DNA of 64,000 nt from Arsenophonus endosymbiont of Aleurodicus dispersus. GTDB lineage: Bacteria > Pseudomonadota > Gammaproteobacteria > Enterobacterales > Enterobacteriaceae. The notes under the pieces are model-generated. The model did not search any database. It was given only the letters and a program-made list of their open reading frames with translations, and was not told the DNA's origin. Positions 56,803-64,000 of the stretch are shown here, piece by piece. The translations under genes were made by a program, and so were the position numbers. The stretch covers positions 186,001 through 250,000 of the forward strand of contig NZ_LR025108.1 of the NCBI RefSeq assembly GCF_900343015.1, given 5' to 3'. Position 1 is the stretch's first letter, and each line of letters begins with the position of its first letter.

Positions 56803-57066
56803 TTAAAAAGCGTTGATAGCAAAAAATTTACTGATACCTAGAAGGATCAATATCAGGTTAGTAGAGAGTATAGATACGATAGAAAGATAGCATCTAGTAT
56901 TTTGAAAAATTTGCGATAATAAAAATGATTGCACATGTATCAAATATAGTAAAAGCAAGACAACGAGTATAGTAACAAGAACAGTATCAGTACTATATTG
57001 CATCAATAATAATAAATAAAAACTACCTACCATCTTGATCCAAAAAATAAATAGATGGATATTCAA
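56803..57066 (-). pseudogene. mdtH: mdtH fragment (MFS multidrug efflux relic)
   Basis: An 87-codon hydrophobic frame includes GSFYLLLLMQYSTDTVLVTI, which aligns with [20 protein letters not shown] of E. coli MdtH, in a position flanked by yceB and rimJ relics just as in E. coli. The first 130 residues and the C-terminal half of the transporter are missing. The frame probably stays open by chance, and there is no Shine-Dalgarno sequence at its ATG. Confidence 0.6.
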
Positions 57067-57224
57067 ATATCCTGTTAATGAATACTATTTTCCAATATTG
57101 AACCAGAAAGTAATAATGTAATTCTATTACTGAATGTTTGTTTCTACGCTTAGTTGCCTAACTAGATTATATGCTTGTAGTTTGGATGATTATTATCATC
57201 TGAATAAAAATTTTTAAAAGGGCT

Positions 57225-57510
57225 TTTTCTATTCTGAGATAAACAGAAACATGAAATTATTAGTGTAATTAATTTTAGTACTATTATTATAGTAGATTTT
57301 AAACCTTGCTATCTTGGTAACTCAATTTATATGCACGTTCAGCACCTGATGCCTAGAATCATAGCAAATTATATACCACATAATCATTGCCGTGGTAATT
57401 TACTTAAAAAGATATGTTTCAACCAAGAAGGATATGTAAAAGTTTATTTAACAATTAATTGTTAATGGCTACATCATATTTTAATCTCACTAATTATAAA
57501 TAATAATCAG
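57225..57510 (+). pseudogene. rimJ: rimJ relic (ribosomal protein S5 alanine N-acetyltransferase)
   Basis: The plus strand reads IISVINFSTIIIVDFKPCYL, GNSI, then, after a deletion of about 20 residues, PRIIANYIPHNHCRGNLLKK and CFNQEGYVKVYLTI. This follows E. coli RimJ ([55 protein letters not shown]). The acetyl-CoA binding segment is what was lost. A stop follows in the last part. yceH and mviM, next in E. coli, are missing. Confidence 0.85.
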
Positions 57511-57599
57511 GGTAATTTTTACCAAACAAAAGCAGAATAATAATGATCTATTTTCACTTGCTAAGTAAAAATAGTTATTCTAATTCATTGTTATGCTTA

Positions 57600-58470
57600 A
57601 CACTCGCTGATTAGCCATCGTTCCGAGAAGCACCTAGGATTATTTATATGCCTCCAGAATGATCTATATTCCAGATAAATTTTATTTAATTGTTAGTTTA
57701 TTGATAATCACTTTACCTTATATTTTAATAATCTATTTATTATGGTTAGTTAGTGCTATTATAACTAATTTTAACTATTTTATATTACTGCTTTTACACC
57801 TACTTTGTTAATATTAGTATGATTATGTAAGTACTGTTGTTAGTAACATATTATTAACTACCTATTATAGCATTAGTGTTGGGTGGGAGTTTTTGCTTCC
57901 AGTATTTTACCGTTGCTGTCTGTATACATTATCTTTATTTTTTTTACAAAAGATTGATATAATAGTGTTACCTAGTATTTCTTTTAATAAGAAAAGTGTG
58001 TGGCGAGTAATAAAATTCATTGCACCGGTGCTTATATCATATTTATTTAATCATTAATACTATTGAGGGTATTAGGAATATCCGGTGATTTTAATTTTTA
58101 TTAGCGCTTGCGCTATTGCACTGGCTATTTAACTGCTTACGATGCTATAATAACTCAAAACGATAGGATTATATATATTAAAAACAAGATATTCAAACAC
58201 CAGTCAAAATTGCGATTATTACCTTTAATTAATGAACCTTGCCTTTATTGGGCAGCTAAAACATGTTAGATTAGCCTTATCAATCTGTTTAGCGACATGT
58301 ATTAAGGCTTTAATACTTTAAACCTATTTATTGGCAATTACATCGTTAAGTAATTTTTATACATTTATATGGGTCAATTGTTGCTCAAATTAATCGTCGC
58401 TTTAATTGTTATAGTACAGTTATTCTTGTAAATATTAAATTTTATGCAGTAGGATAAAAAGATATATCAT
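57600..58470 (+). pseudogene. murJ: murJ (mviN) relic (lipid II flippase)
   Basis: Pieces of MurJ are readable in order on the plus strand: SLLIITLPYILIIYLLWLVS near 57700 (E. coli [20 protein letters not shown]), FTPTLLILV near 57790, LPSISFNKKSVWRVIKFIAP near 57970, DIQTPVKIAIIT near 58190 and [20 protein letters not shown] near 58230 (E. coli [20 protein letters not shown]). Frames change repeatedly, and about half the gene is missing. MurJ flips lipid II across the inner membrane for peptidoglycan synthesis, so its loss bears on the cell wall. Confidence 0.88.
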
Positions 58471-58704
58471 AATAGGGATTAAACAGTTATTCATATTGAG
58501 TTTTACAGGGATAATAAATTATTTTGCTACATTATTTTTTTTAATTTACGCTAATTTTCATAGCTAGCCTAGCTATTGATTTAAACTAATAACAAATAAC
58601 TCTAGTTAAGTGATTATTTATTAGTTGAAAAAGCATAAACTAGAATTTTCATTGCGTAATAAAACTCACTCACTTTACATACTAGAAACAGTATTGGTAA
58701 TAAT
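58471..58704. other. Tail of murJ relic and tRNA-Val 3' flank
   Basis: About 230 bases, no recognised element. The murJ C-terminus may extend into this stretch, but I cannot align it. Confidence 0.35.
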
Positions 58705-58781
58705 TGGTGCGTCCGAGTGGAATCGAACCACTGGCACCCACCATGTCAAGGTGGTACTCTAACCAACTGAGTTACGGACGC
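58705..58781 (-). tRNA. tRNA-Val (GAC)
   Basis: Acceptor GCGTCCG/CGGACGC, D arm AACTCAGTTGGTTAGAGT, anticodon GAC in loop TTGACAT with stem CCACC/GGTGG, and T arm CAGTGGTTCGATTCCACTC. The discriminator A and CCA are encoded (58705-58708). Nearly identical to E. coli valV/valW. In E. coli these tRNAs also lie close to mdtK and ribC, as here. Confidence 0.97.
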
Positions 58782-58914
58782 AATAAAAATTGCTATGACA
58801 ATAATATAGAAACTAATATTAATAGGCAGTTCCCATTCTAGCAAGAGAAAAAACAAAATTTAACATCTAACTGCTTGTACTTAATACTATTCAGCATAAA
58901 AATACTGTAATAAA

Positions 58915-59065
58915 AATTATTATAGCTGACGTTGAAGCTGTAATATGTAATAAAGTATCATAATATAAGATACTGTTAAGCTGATAACAAAACCGATCCA
59001 AAACCTTTTGCTACTAGATGTAGCACAATATAAGCGGTCACCAAATAAAATAGTAGGTAACAAGA
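58915..59065 (-). pseudogene. mdtK: mdtK (norM) C-terminal relic
   Basis: On the minus strand SKRFWIGFVISLTVSYIMIL is followed by YYILQLQRQL. This aligns with AKGFWLGFIIGLSAAALMLG and QRLYWLQKQ at the end of the MATE multidrug transporter MdtK. Nothing else of the gene is readable. It lies divergent from ribC, as in E. coli. Confidence 0.6.
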
Positions 59066-59306
59066 TAGAGGTTACTAGTTTCACTGACTTTGTCTGCTAT
59101 TACTATATCGACAAAAAGCTTATTTAAAATGAATAGAAATCAGAAAATTAATTAATACTTTTAAAATTTTATTATTGTATTTATTTGGGAAAATTATAAT
59201 GCTAAATATATATAAAACTGACATATTGATTTTTACTAGAGTGATTATATAGCATAACTAGCTTAAAATACCTCTTAATATCTTATTAAAATTAGGAACT
59301 AAATAT

Positions 59307-59918
59307 ATGTATACAGGTCTTGTAAAAGGAAAAGCAACATTAGTTGCTGTGGAAGATAGCGTTAATTTTCGTACTTATACCGTCCAATTCCCGAGTGAAT
59401 TACTCGGCGGTTTAGAAACAGGGGCCTCTGTTGCTAACAATGGGTGCTGTTTAACAGTTACCTATATTAATGGCAATCTCGTTAGTTTTGATTTAATGGA
59501 GGAGACTTTACGACTGACAAACTTAGGAAGTTTAAAAATAGGGGATATGATTAATTTAGAAAGATCAGCAAAATACGGTGATGAAATTGGGGGACATGTT
59601 ATGTCTGGTCACATCATTACTACCGTCGAAATATCAAAAATTTTAAAAGCTGAAAATAATCTCCAAATTTGTTTTTATGTACATGATAAACAATTAATGA
59701 AATATATTTTTCATAAGGGCTTTATCGGTGTAGATGGAATTAGTTTAACAGTAGGGAATGTGGTTAATAATTTTTTTTGTGTCCATCTGATACCAGAAAC
59801 CATTGCGCGTACTACAATTGCAGAAAAGAGTATTGGTGAAAAAGTTAATATTGAAATTGATGCTCATATCCAAGCAGTAGTTGAAACTGTTGAGCGGATA
59901 ATGGCCCCAAAAAAATAA
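59307..59918 (+). CDS. ribC: Riboflavin synthase alpha subunit
   Basis: Riboflavin synthase joins two 6,7-dimethyl-8-ribityllumazine molecules to give riboflavin. The two homologous beta-barrel domains are visible: MYTGLVKGKATLV at the start with the NNGCCLTVT site, and a second copy with GFIGVDGISLTVGNV. The SGH motif (GGHVMSGHI) links them. At 203 residues it is slightly short at the C-terminus against E. coli (213), which ends in a non-essential tail. No FMN riboswitch is seen upstream. The E. coli symbol is ribC; other species use ribE. Its retention amid strong decay points to a role in vitamin B2 supply. Confidence 0.95.
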   Translation: MYTGLVKGKATLVAVEDSVNFRTYTVQFPSELLGGLETGASVANNGCCLTVTYINGNLVSFDLMEETLRLTNLGSLKIGDMINLERSAKYGDEIGGHVMSGHIITTVEISKILKAENNLQICFYVHDKQLMKYIFHKGFIGVDGISLTVGNVVNNFFCVHLIPETIARTTIAEKSIGEKVNIEIDAHIQAVVETVERIMAPKK

Positions 59919-60242
59919 TTATAAAATTTGTTTAAAACAAGTTGTCATGCTATTTTAATTAGGTTAAGTGATTGTTAAAATCATAAAATTTATTAAACAA
60001 AAACTGATACAATTTTTTCTTTTAAAGAAGTTAGCATCAATACACTCCATTATATATGGAAAATATAATCCTAATTAAACTCAATTTTTTACTAAAAAAT
60101 ATGTTGATATTATTAATATTGATTATTATTTGATTAATAATAAAATAGTTTGTTATAACTCTTTTATTAAAAATCTATCGATTGCATAATAAACTAAATT
60201 TTTCTTTTTTGATTAGTATTGGAATAACAGTGGTATCCATAA

Positions 60243-60328
60243 TACCGCTAGTTACTAGCAGGGGATTAGCAAATAAACCACTGCTGCTATATTTGCAGCA
60301 AAAAATAACCCTAGCGGTAGGTTTTTTT
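60243..60328 (+). ncRNA. Possible structured RNA / attenuator-like element downstream of ribC
   Basis: TACCGCTAG (60243-60251) can pair with CTAGCGGTA (60311-60319), closing a domain with an internal hairpin TGCTGC/GCAGCA (60282-60300, 7-base loop). The same GCTAG can instead pair locally with CTAGC (60247-60259). The 3' side can instead form AACC(C)TA/TAGGTT (60307-60323), which runs into seven T residues, like a terminator. These pairings exclude each other. The sequence is richer in GC than its surroundings. I do not recognise the family; it may be a small RNA, an attenuator of a lost gene or chance. Confidence 0.3.
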
Positions 60329-60374
60329 GTAAAAAAGCGGCTTTTTAGTTATATATATAGCTTATCTACTATAG

Positions 60375-60410
60375 GATTTATGCCCTGTTTATGTTATTTT
60401 AGCATAAATC
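60375..60410. repeat. Nine-base perfect inverted repeat
   Basis: GATTTATGC (60375-60383) and GCATAAATC (60402-60410) are exact complements separated by 18 bases. It follows the structured element at 60243-60328 by about 50 bases. No T-run adjoins. Function unknown. Confidence 0.45.
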
Positions 60411-60905
60411 ATTCCTGAGCACAAATAAGTAACTGTCATGAACAATAGTTCATAAAACTACATTTCTTTTTAACATAGCATTCATAATAGTCATAAGTTT
60501 AAGCATACACGCAATTTATGGTTATTCAGTTGTATTAGATGGCTGTAAAACAGGTTAATAACCGAGTTAAACCGGATTTTAATCAAAGTTACCATGTATA
60601 TGCCAACTACCAAAACAGTGAATTTTCATTTTTCCTAGACTATGTGTCATGCGTTATCAACATGCAGTATCCATCTTCATCCCATTGGAGAAGGTACAAC
60701 ATGACAAGTAAACTATCAACCTTTTGGGGAGCTAATATTTGTAAATATACTTATTTATATTTTGATGCTAATTGCAAAGAAGATAATTTATATCCTTGAC
60801 TAAAATAGTTGTTCTCGACTAAGGGACTAAATTAGATGTGGTTAATAAACCAATGGATTGAGTATAGTTAAATTTTTAACGAATATCTAATCTGGTGGTT
60901 GCTTA

Positions 60906-62636
60906 CTACATCCTTTCTACTGTTTCAATACCTAATATATCTAACCCAATTTTTAAGGTTTTTTGCGTCAGTAATGCCAGTTTTAACCGACTTTCTTTTG
61001 AAGCGATATTTTTTGTGACTAAAATTGGGCAATGTTCATAAAAACTAGAAAATAATTTAGCTAGATCATATAAATAAGCACACATAATATATGGTAACCC
61101 TTCGTTAGCAACAGTTAGTATTGTCTCTTCAAATTGTAATAAACGTATCGCCAAGGATTGTTCATACTCATTTTCTAAAATAACCAACTCGCTTAGTGCA
61201 GTGGGATTAATATTAGCCCGTTTTAAAATAGAAGCAACTCTGGCATAGGCATATTGCATATAAGGTGCGGTATTACCATCAAAGGTTAACATACTGTCCC
61301 AGTCAAAAATATAATCAGTCGTACGATTTTTAGATAGATCAGCATATTTAATAGCACCAATACCAACTACTTTACTAATCGATTGTAACTCCTTTTCTGG
61401 CATATCTGGATTTTTTTGCCGTATAAGAGCACCTGCCCGCTCAATAGCTTCATCAAGTAAGTCATCAAGTTGGATCGTTTCGCCGGATCTAGTTCTAAAA
61501 GGTTTACCATCTTTACCTAGCATCATACCTAACATGTGATGCTCTAATGACATTGTAGCGGGAATATAACCTGCTTTGCGTACAATAGCCCAAGCGTGCA
61601 TAAGATGTTTATGTTGTCGTGAATCTATATAATATAATACCCGATCAGCGTGTAATATTTCATGACGATATTTTGCGCAGGCAATATCTGTTGTAGTATA
61701 AAGATAGCCACCATCCTTTTTCTGGATGATAACCCCCATGATATCACCATCTTTATTCTTAAATTCATCAAGATAGACAACAATTGCGCCGTCACTTTCA
61801 ACTGCTAAACCTTTAGCGGTTAAATCAGCAACAATATTAGGCAGCATATCATTATATAAGCTTTCACCCATCACATCGTCCTCCGTCAGAGTAACATTCA
61901 AACGATGATAGATTCGTTGATTTTGCGCCATGGTAATATCAACCAATTTACGCCACATTTTACGACAAAATTCATCACCTGATTGTAGTTTTACAACATA
62001 ATTACGCGCAACTTCAGCAAATTTTTCATCTTCATCATAATTTTTTTGAGCTTTACGATAGAAAGCTTCTAGATCAGCTAAAGTTATATCGTTAGTATTT
62101 TTATATTTAACTTTTTCCAAATACGCAATTAGCATACCAAACTGGGTGCCCCAGTCGCCGATATGATTAGCACGTATTACTTTATGACCTAAAAAATTTA
62201 ATGTACGAGCAACAGCATCGCCAATGATAGTAGAACGTAAATGACCAACATGCATCTGCTTTGCTACATTGGGAGCTGAATAATCAATAATGATGGTTTG
62301 TGGTGTAACATCGCTAATTGCTAATTTTTTATTTTGAAAGTTAAATTCAATCTGTTTAGCTATCCATTGCTTATCAAGAAAAATATTAATAAAACCAGGT
62401 CCAGATATTTCAACTTTACTGGCAATATTTTCCAGGTTTAATAGTGGCAGCATTTTTTCAGCTAACTGAAGTGGAGGAATACCTATTTTTTTAGCAGCAG
62501 ACATGATACCGTTGGCTTGATAATCACCGAATTTAGATTTTATTGAAGAGCGGATATGTGCTTCACTACATTTAGGAGCACCTGCGGCAACTAATGCATT
62601 AATAATTTTTTCTGAAAGAAGAGCCAGAATATTCAC
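60906..62636 (-). CDS. argS: Arginyl-tRNA synthetase
   Basis: ArgRS is a class I synthetase that needs tRNA-Arg for activation. The 576 residues match E. coli (577). The N-terminal Add-1 domain (1-110) is followed by the HIGH-type motif in [20 protein letters not shown], the conserved [13 protein letters not shown], and [18 protein letters not shown] close to the KMSKS-equivalent loop; the C-terminal anticodon-binding domain has [18 protein letters not shown]. It is divergent from aspS, as in E. coli. The frame is intact. Confidence 0.98.
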   Translation of the reverse strand: MNILALLSEKIINALVAAGAPKCSEAHIRSSIKSKFGDYQANGIMSAAKKIGIPPLQLAEKMLPLLNLENIASKVEISGPGFINIFLDKQWIAKQIEFNFQNKKLAISDVTPQTIIIDYSAPNVAKQMHVGHLRSTIIGDAVARTLNFLGHKVIRANHIGDWGTQFGMLIAYLEKVKYKNTNDITLADLEAFYRKAQKNYDEDEKFAEVARNYVVKLQSGDEFCRKMWRKLVDITMAQNQRIYHRLNVTLTEDDVMGESLYNDMLPNIVADLTAKGLAVESDGAIVVYLDEFKNKDGDIMGVIIQKKDGGYLYTTTDIACAKYRHEILHADRVLYYIDSRQHKHLMHAWAIVRKAGYIPATMSLEHHMLGMMLGKDGKPFRTRSGETIQLDDLLDEAIERAGALIRQKNPDMPEKELQSISKVVGIGAIKYADLSKNRTTDYIFDWDSMLTFDGNTAPYMQYAYARVASILKRANINPTALSELVILENEYEQSLAIRLLQFEETILTVANEGLPYIMCAYLYDLAKLFSSFYEHCPILVTKNIASKESRLKLALLTQKTLKIGLDILGIETVERM

Positions 62637-63146
62637 CTTATTACCTTAATAATTAAGATAGCTGTTGTGTGCAACTTCGTAAGATACAGCTATAATGGTT
62701 GTTATAAAAATTGCTAACTTTATATCATAATTAACTATTCTACTATCCACTATTTGATCTATAACTCTATTGTAAAAAAATAATATCAGATAGGATTTCT
62801 TTTTATCATCTTCTTAAAAGATAAATATCCCAAACAAATGTACAATTAACACATCATTAATAATTATTTCCTAGATATATAGAGGAATATACTAAATCGC
62901 ATTACTATTCACACATATTGTTGTTTGTCACTCACAAAAACCACCGTCACCGTAACTTGATCATCAGTTCTAAATAACTTTAAAATATAACTAAAGAAAT
63001 ATTAAAGTACTAAATCTAATTTAGAGATATCATGAGAAAAGTTATCAAGCCAATATGATAAAGTGTACTTATTTTCAATATAAATTTAGGTAAAATAGCA
63101 ACATTTTTTGATTATATTAAAATTAATATCAATAAAAGGATATAGT
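62637..63146. other. Divergent intergenic region argS/aspS
   Basis: About 510 bases between two divergent synthetase genes. It must hold both promoters. AAAGGA at about 63136-63141 is the aspS ribosome-binding site. E. coli has several genes between argS and aspS; none leaves a trace. Confidence 0.5.
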
Positions 63147-64000
63147 ATGCGGACAAATTATTGTGGACAATTAAATGTTGCTCACATAGAACAAAAAGTA
63201 ACTCTCTGTGGCTGGGTCAATCGCCAGCGAAATTTAGGTAAATTAATTTTTATCGATATGAGAGATCATGAAGGTTCAATTCAAATTGTTTTTGTGCAAG
63301 AAAATAATGCCGAACTTTTTACCCAAGCATCACAGTTACGCAACGAATTTTGTATCCAGATAACAGGTATTGTGCGAGAACGTGAACAAGTCAATAAAGA
63401 AACTACAACCGGGGATATTGAAATTCTTACACAAGAATTGACAATTCTTAATCGCTCTAAACCGTTACCGATAGATAGCAATCAACAAAATTCTGAGGAA
63501 ATTAGATTAAAATATCGTTACCTTGATTTACGGCGTCCTGAAATGGCGACGCGCTTAAGAGAGCGCGCAAAAATTACCAGTTTTGTCCGTCGTTTTATGG
63601 ATGCTGAAGGTTTTGTTGATATTGAAACGCCTATTCTCACCAAAGCAACACCAGAGGGTGCGCGTGATTATCTTGTTCCAAGCCGTGTTCATAAAGGCGA
63701 GTTTTACGCCCTACCGCAATCACCACAACTGTTTAAACAATTATTGATGATGTCTGGCTTTGATCGTTACTATCAGATAGTAAAATGTTTTCGTGATGAA
63801 GATCTACGTTCTGATCGCCAACCTGAATTTACTCAGATCGACGTAGAAACCTCTTTTATGACTGCCAAGCAAATTCGTGAAATGATGGAACGTTTAATAC
63901 ATCAATTGTGGCAGGAAAACAAAGGTATTGAATTAGGAGATTTTCCAGTAATAACTTTTGCTGATGCCATTCAACGTTATGGTTCAGATAAACCAGACTT
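63147..64000 (+). CDS. aspS: Aspartyl-tRNA synthetase (partial, 3' end beyond window)
   Basis: AspRS charges tRNA-Asp. The first 284 codons are inside the window. The start [11 protein letters not shown] and the N-terminal OB anticodon-binding domain ([24 protein letters not shown]) precede the class II core: [15 protein letters not shown]-like linker, [20 protein letters not shown] (motif 1 region), [20 protein letters not shown], and [19 protein letters not shown] (motif 2). The gene starts at ATG 63147 behind a good AAAGGA. It continues open to the last base and should run about 900 bases further. Confidence 0.97.
   Translation, partial: MRTNYCGQLNVAHIEQKVTLCGWVNRQRNLGKLIFIDMRDHEGSIQIVFVQENNAELFTQASQLRNEFCIQITGIVREREQVNKETTTGDIEILTQELTILNRSKPLPIDSNQQNSEEIRLKYRYLDLRRPEMATRLRERAKITSFVRRFMDAEGFVDIETPILTKATPEGARDYLVPSRVHKGEFYALPQSPQLFKQLLMMSGFDRYYQIVKCFRDEDLRSDRQPEFTQIDVETSFMTAKQIREMMERLIHQLWQENKGIELGDFPVITFADAIQRYGSDKPD

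Larger units (their letters stand above)
59919..60905. other. Non-coding region between ribC and argS
   Basis: About 990 bases. Two frames of 78 and 86 codons (60182-60418, 60539-60799, plus) have no recognisable similarity or Shine-Dalgarno sequence. The part at 60243-60410 contains an unusual cluster of inverted repeats, listed separately. Confidence 0.4.

Noticed and set aside
60182-60418. 78-codon plus-strand hydrophobic frame
   Set aside because: No ribosome-binding site or similarity; it overlaps the cluster of inverted repeats, which explains the region better.
60539-60799. 86-codon plus-strand frame
   Set aside because: I looked for CutC, Cfa and MsrB similarity from memory and found none; no Shine-Dalgarno sequence, in decayed DNA.

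Overview
The window looks like a chromosome segment of a gammaproteobacterial insect endosymbiont in the middle of genome reduction. The DNA is strongly AT-rich (my impression; not computed). About 37 kb of 64 kb is intact coding sequence, and every protein I recognise is closest in sequence and length to the Enterobacterales homologue as I remember it. Gene order follows Escherichia coli over long stretches (thrS-infC-rpmI-rplT-pheS-pheT-ihfA; fxsA-groS-groL-epmB-efp; prs-pth-ychF beside prfA-prmC; proQ-prc-htpX). Between the intact genes lie long stretches without open frames. Many can still be read as eroded copies of the genes expected there from E. coli synteny. An Arsenophonus-like member of the Morganellaceae would fit, but that is a guess; no rRNA is present to test it.

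Layout. 1-5.4 kb: pssA, a patZ relic, lipA and lipB. 6.4-11 kb: recG and gmk, separated by relics of trmH, spoT and rpoZ. 11.7-16.3 kb: glyQ-glyS, yheU, a crp stump, pabA. 17-21.8 kb: engB and polA (convergent), efp. 21.9-25.9 kb: epmB, groL, groS with a heat-shock promoter, fxsA. 26.5 kb: tRNA-Phe. 27.5-34.6 kb: the thrS-infC-rpmI-rplT-pheST-ihfA cluster, with the AUU start of infC and a pheST attenuator preserved. 36-42 kb: a MarA/SoxS-type regulator, manXYZ, an sdaA relic, pabB. 43.5-46.9 kb: proQ, a prc relic, htpX. 47.6-54.6 kb: ychF, pth, prs, relics of ispE and hemA, then prfA and prmC. 54.6-59.1 kb: an almost wholly decayed tract (sirB1, kdsA, yceB, mdtH, rimJ, murJ, mdtK) in which only tRNA-Ser and tRNA-Val survive. 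59.3-64 kb: riboflavin synthase, argS, and aspS running off the edge.

How it fits together. Translation is kept nearly whole: six aminoacyl-tRNA synthetases, IF3, RF1 and its methylase, EF-P and its lysine-modifying enzyme, L20, L35, Pth, EngB, YchF. Cofactor steps that matter to insect hosts are kept: lipoate (lipA, lipB), p-aminobenzoate for folate (pabA, pabB), riboflavin (ribC). A mannose/glucose PTS remains for sugar uptake. Regulation and the cell envelope are being dismantled: spoT, the RNA polymerase omega subunit, crp, ispE (isoprenoids), kdsA (LPS), murJ (lipid II flippase), prc, yceB and hemA are all broken. DNA polymerase I is full length but has lost two of the four carboxylates of its proofreading site. 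I found no CRISPR array, insertion sequence, prophage or novel defence system. The most interesting observations concern the pattern of decay and a few preserved or unexplained structured elements.
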